Assembly (NCBI GenBank): GCA_017794705.1
Contig: CP051235.1
Span: 1,861,010 to 1,925,009, forward strand
Source: Devosia sp.
Lineage (GTDB): Bacteria > Pseudomonadota > Alphaproteobacteria > Rhizobiales > Devosiaceae
DNA: 64,000 nucleotides
Direction: 5' to 3'
The notes under the pieces are model-generated. The model saw nothing but the letters and a program-made list of their open reading frames with translations. It did no database searches and was not told the DNA's origin. A program made the translations under genes and the position numbers. Of this stretch, positions 36,142 to 45,832 are shown one piece after another (the stretch's first letter is position 1; every line of letters begins with the position of its first letter).

Positions 36142-37074
36142 CTATCGGGAATAGAAACGCAAAACCCGGCTGGCGATCAGGGTGATCCAGCGGGAAGGCT
36201 GTCCCGCGCGCTCCATGATGAAATGCTGTTGCCCGGGATGGGCGCTGTTGACCCGCCAGCGGCCGTCGGGCAGCCGTTTTGCCTCAAGATGATCAAGGGC
36301 ATCGTGCATCCGTTCGTCAAGCGGCATGCGGGCCATCGCGAAATGATCAAGACCGCGCAGCACATTGTATTTCCAGCGGAACGGATAGGGCCACTTGAGA
36401 AAGGCCGGGCTGATCACCTTGCCGGTGTGGTCGGAGCGGTAGAAGCGGTGCATCAGGATGAATTCACGGGCCGCACTCAACGAAGTCCTGATCTCCGGGG
36501 ACCGATAGGTATTTCCCTCGCTGAGGAACTGCTGAAAGCCCTCCAGCACCGAGACGGACGTGTGCAGCGAGGAATGATGCGGATGGGCTGAATTGGACAG
36601 GCAGTTGTACCCACCGTCCTGCATGCGCTGCCCGAGGATGAAATCGACGATGCGTTTGAGCTTCGTTTCTGGCGTTTGAAAGTAGCTGGCGTAGTTGAGA
36701 AACATGCCAGCCACGCAGACGTCGGACCTGCGGTCCGTCTTGCCAGGGCCGACCCCGCCATCTGGATAGTTCTGCGTGGCGAGCACACGCGCGATGCTTT
36801 CCCGTATCACAGCGTTGTCCGGAGCGATGCCAAGGTTCCTGAGGTCGAGCAGCGTATAGTGGGTGCTGGTCCATTTCGGCTGGTAGAACTCGCGGCCCCA
36901 ACTGGTGTCGGCGTTGCGGGCGGCAAGCAGGCGCTGGCCCCAGCCTTCCGTTGCGATACGGGCTCTCAGGTCCGGCCGCTCTTCATCGAGCAGGTCGCGC
37001 CGGGTGGCGTATTGAATGGCCACATCGCCTTCCAGCAACCAATCGATGACGGATTGCTCCGGGAAGTCGCCCAC
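36142..37074 (-). CDS. alpha-toroid (prenyltransferase/squalene-cyclase-like) protein, unknown
   Basis: A 310-residue cytoplasmic protein built of repeated helical units with QNYPDGGVG, QRMQDGGYNC and KRLPDGRWRV. These DGG/DGRW turns are typical of the alpha/alpha-toroid fold shared by terpene cyclases, prenyltransferases and related sugar or lipid enzymes. The DxDD motif of squalene-hopene cyclase is not seen, so it is not an obvious cyclase. The start is GTG at 37074 with GGAGG nine bases ahead. It lies between trmB and the ketopantoate reductase on the same strand. The function is unknown. Confidence 0.75.
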   Translation of the reverse strand: MGDFPEQSVIDWLLEGDVAIQYATRRDLLDEERPDLRARIATEGWGQRLLAARNADTSWGREFYQPKWTSTHYTLLDLRNLGIAPDNAVIRESIARVLATQNYPDGGVGPGKTDRRSDVCVAGMFLNYASYFQTPETKLKRIVDFILGQRMQDGGYNCLSNSAHPHHSSLHTSVSVLEGFQQFLSEGNTYRSPEIRTSLSAAREFILMHRFYRSDHTGKVISPAFLKWPYPFRWKYNVLRGLDHFAMARMPLDERMHDALDHLEAKRLPDGRWRVNSAHPGQQHFIMERAGQPSRWITLIASRVLRFYSR

Positions 37075-37116
37075 GGCCCCTGCCTCCGCAAACCTGCGCT
37101 GCGGGCAATCCTAGCG

Positions 37117-37824
37117 TCAGCGCCTCAGGAAGGTGAAATAGAAACTTTTGAGCCGGCCCTCTTTGCGGGCCTTTTGCTCATAGCGGGTCGGTTGCCAGCC
37201 CGGATAGGGCTCGTGCCAGGCGCCCGGTTCGGTCAGCGGCCAGAAGAAATCCGGGTGGCGCAAAATGTGCGCCAGGGTCCAGTTGGCATAATCCTCGATG
37301 TCGGTGGCGAAATGAAAGGGGGCGCCGGGTTTCAGCACGTTCGCCAGGGCATCAAGGGTGGTGGGCGAAATGAACCGGCGTTTGTGATGGCGGGTCTTCG
37401 GCCACGGATCGGGGTAAAGCAAGTAGGCTTCATCAAGGCTATTGGGCTGAAGCCGGGTCAAAAGATCATAGGCATCTTCGGCGAACAGGCGGATGTTCTG
37501 GAGATTGTCCGCCTCGATCGCCTTCAGCAGTTTGCCGATGCCGCCGGTGAAAACCTCGCAGCCGATGAAACCGGTCTTGGGCTGTTCTACCGCCTTGCGC
37601 GCCAGATGTTCTCCACCGCCGTAGCCGATTTCAATGGTCAACCGGTCCGGGTGACCGGCGAATAGCGTTGCAGGATCGATCACCCCTTGTTCCGGAAGGT
37701 GGATTTCGAGGTCCGGCAACAGATCATCGAACAGCGTTTTCTGGCCGCGGTGCAGGCGTTTGCCAGACCTGCGACCGAAAAAGGCGCGGTGTTCGGGATC
37801 GGGTTGCTTGCCGGGTTTGGACAT
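37117..37824 (-). CDS. trmB: tRNA (guanine-N7)-methyltransferase
   Basis: A 235-residue SAM-dependent enzyme that methylates G46 of tRNA. The SAM motif is EIGYGGGEHLARKA; the substrate-site motif is YLLYPDPWPKTRHHKRRF, diagnostic of TrmB; the C terminus (QPTRYEQKARKEG) contacts tRNA. The ATG at 37824 opens with a basic tail (RAFFGRRSGKRLH). It follows metK by about 50 bases on the same strand, the usual metK-trmB pair. Confidence 0.97.
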   Translation of the reverse strand: MSKPGKQPDPEHRAFFGRRSGKRLHRGQKTLFDDLLPDLEIHLPEQGVIDPATLFAGHPDRLTIEIGYGGGEHLARKAVEQPKTGFIGCEVFTGGIGKLLKAIEADNLQNIRLFAEDAYDLLTRLQPNSLDEAYLLYPDPWPKTRHHKRRFISPTTLDALANVLKPGAPFHFATDIEDYANWTLAHILRHPDFFWPLTEPGAWHEPYPGWQPTRYEQKARKEGRLKSFYFTFLRR

Positions 37825-37872
37825 GGCTGCCGCTTACAGGCTTCGGCCCGTCTGCGCAATCATCCCACCCGA

Positions 37873-39132
37873 TCAGGCCGCCTCGAGCTGGCGCGCCTTG
37901 ACGGCGTCCTTGAGCGCCTTGATCAGATCGGTCTTTTCCCATGAGAAGGAGCCGTCGCGGCCCGGCTTGCGGCCGAAATGGCCGTAGGCCGCCGTCTTGG
38001 CATAGATCGGCTTGTTCAGGTCGAGATGGCTGCGGATGCCGGTGGGCGACAGGTCCATGACGTCCCCAAGCGATTTTTCGATCAGCGCCTCGTCGACCGC
38101 CCCCGTGCCATGCGTATCGACATAGATGGATAGCGGCTGGGCAACGCCAATGGCGTAGGAAAGCTGGATGGTGCAGCGGTCGGCCAGTTTGGCTGCCACG
38201 ACATTCTTGGCCAGATAGCGTGCGGCATAGGCGGCGGAACGGTCGACTTTTGTCGTGTCCTTGCCGGAGAAGGCGCCGCCACCATGCGGGGCTGCCCCAC
38301 CATAGGTATCAACAATGATCTTGCGGCCGGTCAGGCCCGCATCGCCGTCGGGTCCGCCGATGACGAAGGCGCCGGTCGGGTTGACGTACCACACGCAATC
38401 TTCGGCGATGCGTATGTCGCTCAGCGCCTCGCGCACATAGGGTTCGACAACCGAACGGACTTTCTTCGAGTCCCAGCTGGCGTCCATATGCTGGGTGGAG
38501 AGCACGATCCGGGTCACTGCGTCGGGCTTGCCGTTGACGTAATGGACCGTGACCTGGCTCTTGGCGTCCGGGCCAAGCCGGGCCACGTCGCCCTCACCGG
38601 CCTTGCGCGCGGTGGCCAGGGTTTCGAGGATCTTGTGGGCGTAATAGATCGGGGCAGGCATCAGGTCGGGGGTCTCGCGGCAGGCGAAGCCGAACATGAT
38701 GCCCTGGTCGCCTGCACCTTCCGCGCCCTGATTGTCGGACGCCTTGTCGACCCCTTGCGCAATGTGGGCAGACTGGAAGTGCAGCAACACGTCGATCTTG
38801 GCCGTGTTCCAGTTGAACCCGTCCTGCTCATAGCCGATGGCCTTGATGGCGCGCTTGGCCGCAGACTTGAAGCGCGACGGGTTGATCACATCCTCGCCGT
38901 GCGTGTTCTTCTTGATCAGCGAGGGCGGTACACGCACTTCACCGGCGATGATCACGCGGTTTGTGGTGGCCATGGTTTCCGCGGCGACGCGAATAGCGCG
39001 CGGATCGGTGCCGGTCTTTTTGGCTTCCTTGTAGACCAGATCGACAATCTCGTCGGAGATGCGGTCGCACACCTTATCCGGATGGCCTTCGGACACGGAT
39101 TCGGAGGTGAAATAGTAGGATGATCTGGCCAA
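37873..39132 (-). CDS. metK: S-adenosylmethionine synthetase
   Basis: A 419-residue enzyme that makes SAM from ATP and methionine. The start reads [21 protein letters not shown], the conserved N terminus carrying the catalytic His of [17 protein letters not shown] is the MetK signature; [19 protein letters not shown] binds the phosphates. The start codon is TTG at 39132 with GGGG seven bases ahead; a second TTG four codons upstream is possible. The region from lnt has only a GC hairpin (39180-39198) and no recognisable SAM riboswitch. No regulator gene lies between lnt and metK. Confidence 0.97.
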   Translation of the reverse strand: MARSSYYFTSESVSEGHPDKVCDRISDEIVDLVYKEAKKTGTDPRAIRVAAETMATTNRVIIAGEVRVPPSLIKKNTHGEDVINPSRFKSAAKRAIKAIGYEQDGFNWNTAKIDVLLHFQSAHIAQGVDKASDNQGAEGAGDQGIMFGFACRETPDLMPAPIYYAHKILETLATARKAGEGDVARLGPDAKSQVTVHYVNGKPDAVTRIVLSTQHMDASWDSKKVRSVVEPYVREALSDIRIAEDCVWYVNPTGAFVIGGPDGDAGLTGRKIIVDTYGGAAPHGGGAFSGKDTTKVDRSAAYAARYLAKNVVAAKLADRCTIQLSYAIGVAQPLSIYVDTHGTGAVDEALIEKSLGDVMDLSPTGIRSHLDLNKPIYAKTAAYGHFGRKPGRDGSFSWEKTDLIKALKDAVKARQLEAA

Positions 39133-39226
39133 GGTAATCCCCAATAGTGAGCCGCTGCAGACGGTGCGCCCAGTTTTTGCCAGCGGCGGCGGCGCTGGTC
39201 AAGGCGGATATAAAGAAAGGTTTATG

Positions 39227-40822
39227 TCAGCTTCGCCGCCTTCCGGAGAAGCGTTTTGCGACAAGTACCAGCCCGGCAGAAAGCATGAGCGCTATGAAAA
39301 ACGGCCAATGTTGCCAACGCTGAAAAAGCGTGGTCTCCAGCCGTTCGGGTAGTGCCCCGTCGAGCAGGCCCATCTGATCGGGCACCACTTGCCCGAGAAT
39401 ACGCCCCAGCGGATCGACAAGAGCGGTGATGCCGGTATTGGCAACGCGAATCATCGGCAATCCGGATTCAACCGCGCGCAGGCGGGCATGGTGGAAATGC
39501 TGCGCCGGACCAATCGAGCCGGCAAACCAGCCGTCGTTGGTGACGTTGAGGATATATTCGGCCTGTTCGGCATTGGCGCCGAGGTCGCCTGAAAAGATCG
39601 CTTCATAGCACACAAGCGCCAGAAAGGCGGGGCTGCCTTCGGGCATCATCAGCCGGGGCGTCGTGCCGTGGGTCCAGCCGGCCAGACCGGGCACGAACTG
39701 GGTCAGCCCGAACTGTGCGAAGAAGCTCTTGAAAGGCAGGAATTCGCCGACCGGCACCAGGTGCTGCTTGTCGTAGGCAGCGATGACCTCACCCTCGCCA
39801 TTGATCGCCATCACCGAATTGAAATCTGATTGGGCCAGCGTGTCGCGGCGCGGCGCGCCGGTCAGCAACAGCGTATCGTCCGGCAGCATGCGCGCGAACC
39901 GGGCCAGCGCTTCGGGATATTCGCTGAGGAAGAACGGCAGCGCCGCCTCCGGCCAGATCAGAATGGAGACGTCCTCAAGCCCGTTGTCAGTTGGATCGAG
40001 CTGGGTCTCCGACAGGGAAATCAGCCGGTCGACCGTGAACTCGCGGCTTTCCGCCTGCCATTTGACGGCCTGATCGATATTGGGTTGCACCAGCCTGATC
40101 TGCACATCGTTGCGCGATGGCACCTCGGTGGATTGCAGGCGTTGCTGTCCGTAGCCAACCTGGGCGGCGATCAACAGCAGCGCCCCGAAAAAGGGGGCAA
40201 GCCGCGTGGTCAGCGACCTTTCATCGGCCGGCCAAATCAGCGCAGGCGACATTGAAATCAGGATGGCGACGAAGGTCAGCCCATAAATGCCGAACAGGTT
40301 CGCGGCCTGCATCATCTGCTCGTTGGCCGTCAGTGCATAGCCGACCAGATCAAACGGGAAGCCGGTCAGGATGTGCCCGCGGATGAACTCGGCGGCGGCG
40401 ACAATTGTGGCCAGCGCCTGCAACCGTAGCGGCGAATGGCTCCAGACCAGATGGGCGGCGGCACTCGCCAATCCCCAGAAAAGCGCCATCACGGCGGCGA
40501 GCGCCAGGATCGCGAACGGCATGACGACGAGCAGGAAGCCGCCATCGACGAAAAAGGCCGATCCCAGCCAGTGCAGGGCGAAGCTGAAATAGCCAAGCCC
40601 GAAGCAGAATCCGATCTGAAAGGCTGCGCCAAACAGGCGGCGCCAGCCGGTTTCGGTCTCTGCCCCGTCGAGCGCCCACACCCAGATGGGCATGGCCAGA
40701 AACAGCGCCGGCAGCACGAAGAGCGGCGGCACCGAAGTGCCGGCCACAAGCCCGGCGGCAAGCAACATCAGCCCGCGCCGCCAGCCGTAACTGAGGATGA
40801 TTTGACCGGCGAGCCAATTCAT
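39227..40822 (-). CDS. lnt: apolipoprotein N-acyltransferase
   Basis: A 531-residue integral inner-membrane enzyme that adds the third acyl chain to lipoproteins. About six hydrophobic helices fill residues 10-215, followed by a periplasmic carbon-nitrogen hydrolase domain. The catalytic triad is Glu in LIWPEAALPFF, Lys in YDKQHLVPVGEFLPF and Cys in LVCYEAIFSGD. A final hydrophobic helix lies near the C terminus. It follows tlyC on the same strand with a gap of about 115 bases. Confidence 0.97.
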   Translation of the reverse strand: MNWLAGQIILSYGWRRGLMLLAAGLVAGTSVPPLFVLPALFLAMPIWVWALDGAETETGWRRLFGAAFQIGFCFGLGYFSFALHWLGSAFFVDGGFLLVVMPFAILALAAVMALFWGLASAAAHLVWSHSPLRLQALATIVAAAEFIRGHILTGFPFDLVGYALTANEQMMQAANLFGIYGLTFVAILISMSPALIWPADERSLTTRLAPFFGALLLIAAQVGYGQQRLQSTEVPSRNDVQIRLVQPNIDQAVKWQAESREFTVDRLISLSETQLDPTDNGLEDVSILIWPEAALPFFLSEYPEALARFARMLPDDTLLLTGAPRRDTLAQSDFNSVMAINGEGEVIAAYDKQHLVPVGEFLPFKSFFAQFGLTQFVPGLAGWTHGTTPRLMMPEGSPAFLALVCYEAIFSGDLGANAEQAEYILNVTNDGWFAGSIGPAQHFHHARLRAVESGLPMIRVANTGITALVDPLGRILGQVVPDQMGLLDGALPERLETTLFQRWQHWPFFIALMLSAGLVLVAKRFSGRRRS

Positions 40823-40937
40823 GGCGTTTGATGAGCCCGCATGGAAAAGCCGCCCCGGATTGTCAAACGGGGCCGAATCGCCCGCCGGGCCAGTTTGGGC
40901 CAGCCACCGGTGCCGTCAAGGTGAGGGACACGCCGCC

Positions 40938-41981
40938 CTACTCGGCGGCTTCGCTCTTTCCAGTTTCAGCCGGGGCTTCGCCGCGCGGCTTGGCGCGCAC
41001 TTTCAGCCCGCGGGGACGGCGGGTGATGCGGACGCGGCGGATACGGCGCGGATCGGCGGCGGTGATCTCGAACTCGAACCCTTTCATACGGGTGATCACT
41101 TCGCCGCGCACCGGCACCCGGTCGATCAGGTAGACGATCAGCCCGCCGAGCGTATCGGAATCACCGGCGATGGCGCTGGTGTCGAAATCGGCGCCGATCA
41201 CTTCCTCGAGTTCCTCGAGCGTGGCGCGGGCATCGGCCCGGAACACGTTCTCGGATTCCTTGTGGACCAGAGCGGCGTCCTCGTCGTCGTGCTCGTCTTC
41301 AATGTCGCCCACCACGGCTTCGATCAGGTCCTCGATAGTCACGAGGCCGTCGGTGCCGCCATATTCGTCGACAACGATGGCCATGTGGACGCGGGTCGCC
41401 TGCATTGACTGCAAGAGATCGGACACGGGCATGGAGGGCGGCACGAAAAGCACCTTGCGGGCCAGATCGAGTTTGCCGAGCTTTTGCTTGAGCACCGTGG
41501 ACACAAGCTTGATCGGCGAGCCGTTGGGCTTGTCGACCGGGGCGGTCACCCGTTCCAGCGCGTCCTTGATGTGGACCATGCCCAAAACGTTGTCGAGGTT
41601 GTCATCGTAAAGCGGCATGCGGGAATGACCGCTGTCGCGCAGGGTCTCGATCGCCTCGCCCAACGATTCGTCGATGTCGACAGCGTCGATGTCGGCGCGG
41701 GGCACCATGACGTCCTCGACCCGCATTTCGCCGAGTTTGAGAACGTTGGTCAGAAGCGTGCGCTCGCCGGCCGTGAAATGTTCGTCTTCAGTGCCTGATT
41801 GTTGCAGCGCCGACTGAAGATTGTCGCGCAGGTTGGAGCTGGAATTGCTCAACTGATTACGGACCCAGGCCCAGAAGCCGGCCCCCTGTGCGGGGGCTGC
41901 GGGCGCGGTGGAAGAAGCGCTGTCGTCCTCAGGACGATGCGGCCGGGACGCCGCGGCGCTAGAATGATCGCTGTCGTTCAT
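40938..41981 (-). CDS. tlyC: CBS-domain CorC/TlyC-type protein
   Basis: A 347-residue soluble protein with two CBS domains (VMVPRADIDAVDIDESL to MVHIKDAL and VPPSMPVSDLLQSMQ to VTIEDLIEAVVGDIEDE) and a C-terminal CorC_HlyC domain (DTLGGLIVYLIDRVPVRGEV). The first 35 residues are a Ser/Ala/Pro-rich acidic tail; the C terminus is basic. These proteins are linked to magnesium/cobalt efflux and sit beside ybeY and lnt in many genomes. No membrane domain is present, so it is the CorC type and not the DUF21 type. Confidence 0.93.
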   Translation of the reverse strand: MNDSDHSSAAASRPHRPEDDSASSTAPAAPAQGAGFWAWVRNQLSNSSSNLRDNLQSALQQSGTEDEHFTAGERTLLTNVLKLGEMRVEDVMVPRADIDAVDIDESLGEAIETLRDSGHSRMPLYDDNLDNVLGMVHIKDALERVTAPVDKPNGSPIKLVSTVLKQKLGKLDLARKVLFVPPSMPVSDLLQSMQATRVHMAIVVDEYGGTDGLVTIEDLIEAVVGDIEDEHDDEDAALVHKESENVFRADARATLEELEEVIGADFDTSAIAGDSDTLGGLIVYLIDRVPVRGEVITRMKGFEFEITAADPRRIRRVRITRRPRGLKVRAKPRGEAPAETGKSEAAE

Positions 41982-42035
41982 CGGGGTGTTCCGCCCTCGG
42001 GCGGTGTACTTCCTTTTCGCAAATGAATCCGTCCC

Positions 42036-42512
42036 CTAAGTGTCGGCGTAGGGGTCATCGATTTCAAGACTGGCCAATATGTCGGTTTCGAGGCGTTCCA
42101 TTGTTTCGGCCTCGGCCTCGTCAATATGATCATATCCCAAAATATGCAGGAATCCGTGAACTGCAAGATGAGTCAAATGATCGGCAAATGATTTGCCGAG
42201 CTCTTCGGCTTCGCGCTGCACGGTTTCCCGGGCAATTGTGATGTCGCCCAACAGGCCCTCAACAGCGCCAAACGGGTCAATTTGGGGGAACGACAAGACA
42301 TTGGTCGAGCCGGACTTGCCGCGCCATTGCTGGTTGAGTTCCGCCTGTTCGGCGTCGTTGGTCAGAAGTACGCTGAGTTCGGCGGGACCCTCTGGTGCCA
42401 GCTCCAGCGCAACCGCGGCGCGCCGGATCGCCCTCACAATCAATGCCTCGGAATCCTCCGGCCAGCCGTCATCATGACGCGTGATGTCGATGTCGATTTC
42501 GGCGGCGTTCAA
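42036..42512 (-). CDS. ybeY: endoribonuclease YbeY (16S rRNA maturation)
   Basis: A 158-residue zinc-dependent endoribonuclease that matures the 3' end of 16S rRNA and takes part in 70S quality control. The metal site HLAVHGFLHILGYDH has the H3xH5xH pattern; GSTNVLSFPQ is the second family motif. The start is TTG at 42512, five bases after the phoH stop; no ATG exists near the expected N terminus. It is co-transcribed with phoH. Confidence 0.95.
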   Translation of the reverse strand: MNAAEIDIDITRHDDGWPEDSEALIVRAIRRAAVALELAPEGPAELSVLLTNDAEQAELNQQWRGKSGSTNVLSFPQIDPFGAVEGLLGDITIARETVQREAEELGKSFADHLTHLAVHGFLHILGYDHIDEAEAETMERLETDILASLEIDDPYADT

Positions 42513-42517
42513 CCGGC

Positions 42518-43543
42518 TCAGTCCGTCCGGCCCGCGGCCTCGCCCCGAGCGTAGGCGGAAACGATCCTTGCCACCAACGGGTGACGCACAACGTCGCGCT
42601 CGGTGAAGCGGGCCATGTGAATGCCCTCGACGCCACTCAAGAGATCCAGCGCTTCGACCAGCCCCGACTTGACGCCGCGCGGCAGGTCAATCTGGCTGGG
42701 GTCACCGGTCACGATCATCTTGGAGTTCTCGCCCATGCGGGTGAGGAACATTTTCATCTGCATCGTCGTTGTGTTCTGTGCCTCGTCCAGAATGACCAGC
42801 GCATTGGCCAGGGTCCGGCCGCGCATGAAGGCGAGCGGGGCCACTTCGATGATCCCGGAGGTCATGCCGCGTTCAACATTTTCGGCCTGCATCATGTCGT
42901 GTAGCGCGTCGTAGAGCGGGCGCAGATAGGGGTCGACCTTTTCCTTCATGTCACCGGGCAGAAACCCCAACCGTTCGCCGGCTTCCACCGCCGGACGTGA
43001 CAGGACAATCCGGTTGATATCCCCGCGCTCGAGCAGGGAGGCGGCATAGGCAACGGCCAGATAGGTCTTGCCGGTACCGGCCGGGCCGATGCCGAAAGTC
43101 AGGTCATTGCGTTCCATGGCGCGGATGTAGGAATCCTGGGCTGGGGAACGGGCCACGATGGTGCTTTTGCGCGTGGCGATCGAGGCCATGCGCACCTTGC
43201 CCTTGCCCTCAAGCGTGGGCAGCGACAATTGGCTGTCATCTGTTTCGATCATGCGGATTACCGCATCGACATCGGCAATTTCGATGGCGCGGCCCTTTTC
43301 GATCTCGTCGTAAAGCGATTCCAGCACGCGCCGCGCCTGGTCGACGCCGGTAGCGCCGCCTGTCAGCAGCACATGATTGCCGCGCGGGGTGATCTGGACT
43401 TTCAGGCGCTGTTCGATCAGGGCGAGATTCTGGTCAAAATCGCCGTAAAGTTGTGAAACGTGACGGTTGTCGTCAAAGGCCAGTTCAAGTTGGCTGGCGG
43501 CATCCGGCTGGGGCGGGAAGGAACCGGTCAGTTTCTTGCTCAA
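42518..43543 (-). CDS. phoH: PhoH-like ATPase
   Basis: A 341-residue P-loop ATPase with an N-terminal KH-like part. Walker A is GIGPAGTGKTYLAVAYA and Walker B is ALVILDEAQNTT; TGDPSQIDLPRG is also diagnostic. The family acts in RNA metabolism next to YbeY. The start is TTG at 43543, with AAGGG ahead and no in-frame ATG. It lies 17 bases after miaB on the same strand. Confidence 0.96.
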   Translation of the reverse strand: MSKKLTGSFPPQPDAASQLELAFDDNRHVSQLYGDFDQNLALIEQRLKVQITPRGNHVLLTGGATGVDQARRVLESLYDEIEKGRAIEIADVDAVIRMIETDDSQLSLPTLEGKGKVRMASIATRKSTIVARSPAQDSYIRAMERNDLTFGIGPAGTGKTYLAVAYAASLLERGDINRIVLSRPAVEAGERLGFLPGDMKEKVDPYLRPLYDALHDMMQAENVERGMTSGIIEVAPLAFMRGRTLANALVILDEAQNTTTMQMKMFLTRMGENSKMIVTGDPSQIDLPRGVKSGLVEALDLLSGVEGIHMARFTERDVVRHPLVARIVSAYARGEAAGRTD

Positions 43544-43560
43544 ACAGATATGCCCTTTCT

Positions 43561-44985
43561 TCAGGTCCGGGTGGCGGCGACTGATTCGCGGCCATGTTGA
43601 AGTGTAACCGAGATTTCCGGATTTTTTGCGACAAGTTCACCATTGAGTGAATTTGATCCCACACCGGTAATGTGAACGCGCTGGATCGTGCCGATCAGGT
43701 CGCTGTCCGCATCAAGATGCACCGCCTGCAGGTAAGGCGAACGTCCGCCCAGTTGTCCCGGCTGACGGCCGGGCTTTTCCAGCAGCACATCAAAGCTTTG
43801 GCCGACGCAGGACTGGTTGAAAGCCACCTGTTGCTCGCGGATCAGCGCCTGCAGTTCGGCCAGGCGGTCCGTTGAAACCTGTTCTTCAACCTGATCGTCC
43901 AGTTCGGCACCGGGGGTGCCCGGACGCGGCGAATATTTGAACGAGAAGGCCGAGGCGTAGCCGACCTCGCGCACGATTTTCATCGTGTCGGCAAAATCGG
44001 CATCACTTTCGCCGGGGAAACCGGTGATGAAGTCGCCGGAGAGCGCAATGTCGGGCCGGGCAGCGCGGATACGGTCGATCAGGCGCAAATAGTCATCGCG
44101 CGTGTGCCTGCGATTCATTGCCTTCAGAATGCGATCCGAACCGGACTGCACCGGCAGGTGCAGATAGGGCATCAACGTGTCGAGATCGCGGTGCGCCTTG
44201 ATCAGCGCATCGTCCATGTCGCGGGGGTGCGAGGTGGTGTAGCGCAGCCGGTCGAGCCCGTCGATTTCGCTCAGAATGTGCAACAGTTTGCCCAGACCCA
44301 CCGCACGGCCCTTGTCGTCGACCCCGTGATAGGCATTGACGTTCTGGCCAAGCAGCGTGATTTCACGCACCCCGGCAGCCGCCAGATTGCGGGCCTCCTC
44401 AAGCACCTGGGCCACGGGCCGGGAGACTTCAGCTCCACGCGTATAGGGCACCACGCAGAAAGAGCAGAATTTGTCGCAACCTTCCTGCACGGTCAGAAAG
44501 GCGGTGTAGCCGCGCGAGATGGTCGCCTGTTTCGAGGCGCGCGGCAGGTGCGCGAACTTGTCTTCTTCTGGAAACTCGGTGTCGACAATGCGATCAGACC
44601 GGGCCGCGTCCAGCATCTGCGGCAAACGGTGATAGGATTGCGGGCCGAACACCAGATCCACACCCGGCGCCCGCGCCAGAATCTCGTCGCCTTCGGCCTG
44701 GGCCACGCAGCCGGCAACGCCGATCATGGTCTGTTTGCCTTCGGCGGCGCGCGCGTCGCGAAGTTTTTTCAGCCGCCCGAGGTCCGAAAACAGCTTTTCG
44801 GTGGCCTTTTCGCGGATGTGGCAGGTGTTGACCAGCACCAGGTCGGCATCGTCCTGATCCCTGGTCTCGACATAGCCGTGCGGCACCAGCGCATCGACCA
44901 TACGGTCGCTGTCGTAGACGTTCATCTGGCACCCGTAGGTCTTGATGAACAGTTTTTTGGGATTTTGGGCGCTGTGCTCGGTCAT
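43561..44985 (-). CDS. miaB: tRNA-2-methylthio-N6-dimethylallyladenosine synthase
   Basis: A 474-residue radical-SAM methylthiotransferase that modifies A37 of tRNAs reading U-starting codons. The N-terminal domain has [15 protein letters not shown] and [10 protein letters not shown], whose Cys ligate the auxiliary 4Fe-4S cluster; the radical-SAM CxxxCxxC is [10 protein letters not shown]-terminal TRAM domain ends the protein. The ATG at 44985 begins [13 protein letters not shown]. It lies between plsC and phoH, all on minus. Confidence 0.98.
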   Translation of the reverse strand: MTEHSAQNPKKLFIKTYGCQMNVYDSDRMVDALVPHGYVETRDQDDADLVLVNTCHIREKATEKLFSDLGRLKKLRDARAAEGKQTMIGVAGCVAQAEGDEILARAPGVDLVFGPQSYHRLPQMLDAARSDRIVDTEFPEEDKFAHLPRASKQATISRGYTAFLTVQEGCDKFCSFCVVPYTRGAEVSRPVAQVLEEARNLAAAGVREITLLGQNVNAYHGVDDKGRAVGLGKLLHILSEIDGLDRLRYTTSHPRDMDDALIKAHRDLDTLMPYLHLPVQSGSDRILKAMNRRHTRDDYLRLIDRIRAARPDIALSGDFITGFPGESDADFADTMKIVREVGYASAFSFKYSPRPGTPGAELDDQVEEQVSTDRLAELQALIREQQVAFNQSCVGQSFDVLLEKPGRQPGQLGGRSPYLQAVHLDADSDLIGTIQRVHITGVGSNSLNGELVAKNPEISVTLQHGRESVAATRT

Positions 44986-45037
44986 TGGCGGGTCATATCA
45001 AACTGAAAGGGGCGGCGCTACCGCGCAAAATGCACCC

Positions 45038-45832
45038 TCAGGCATCCAGCTTTTCGCCGCGGTTGAGGGCCACAAGCTTGCGGCGGACCTCGTTCTCGGC
45101 CCACTGGGTGATGGCCTTGCGGTTGGTGCCCTCGGCCAGCGGCACCGGTTTGCCAAACGCGACGGTGACCTCACGGGTTCCCGAAATCAGGATATCCCAG
45201 AGATTCTCGGCCACTGACTTCGCCTTGATCCAGGCGATCAGCGCCCGCTCGGTGCGGGTGACGGGCAGGCCCTGCAGCTTGGTGTAGGCGATGGTGACCG
45301 GCTGGATCGAAACATAAGGGGCGCCTGCCTCGATCATGGCCTGCTGGGCCGAAACGATCAGGCCAGAGCGGAAGGGCATGACGTGGGTGCCCACATCCGA
45401 ACGGCCTTCGGCAAACAGGCACACAGCGCCGCCGTCGGCCATGCGGCGGGCCATTTCGCCGGGTGCATGCCTCGCCGCAGTGCGGCGATCCGCATCGACA
45501 TAAATGGTTTTTTGCAGCGACGACATGAAACCGATGACGGGCCAACGCGCCAGCTCTTCCTTGGCGACGAAAGTCACGTCGGCCACCGAGCCGATGGCGA
45601 TGATGTCGGTCCAGGAAATGTGGTTGGCCACCACAAGCGTCGGCTTGCCGGTCTCCGGCTCACCGATCAGGTTGACGGTGAGGCCGAGAAAACGTGCGCC
45701 CAGAATGTGAAAGGCGCGCGGCAGGATGTTCCAGCCCGGCAGGTTGAACCGCGAGATCAAAAACTGCAACGGCACCGCAACGATCAGGAACGGCACGATC
45801 ACAAAGATCAAAAACAGCAGGCGCAGGATCAT
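45038..45832 (-). CDS. plsC: 1-acyl-sn-glycerol-3-phosphate acyltransferase
   Basis: A 264-residue membrane-bound acyltransferase that makes phosphatidic acid. A long N-terminal hydrophobic stretch (residues 1-27) anchors it. The catalytic HxxxxD is NHISWTD; the substrate motif is FAEGRSDVGTHVMPFRSGL; VSIQPVTIAY is the fourth block. The ATG overlaps the fur stop as ATGA, giving translational coupling. Confidence 0.95.
   Translation of the reverse strand: MILRLLFLIFVIVPFLIVAVPLQFLISRFNLPGWNILPRAFHILGARFLGLTVNLIGEPETGKPTLVVANHISWTDIIAIGSVADVTFVAKEELARWPVIGFMSSLQKTIYVDADRRTAARHAPGEMARRMADGGAVCLFAEGRSDVGTHVMPFRSGLIVSAQQAMIEAGAPYVSIQPVTIAYTKLQGLPVTRTERALIAWIKAKSVAENLWDILISGTREVTVAFGKPVPLAEGTNRKAITQWAENEVRRKLVALNRGEKLDA

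Noticed and set aside
39133-39226. SAM riboswitch ahead of metK
   Set aside because: The only structure is a simple GC hairpin (39180-39198); nothing resembles the conserved cores of known SAM-binding RNAs.
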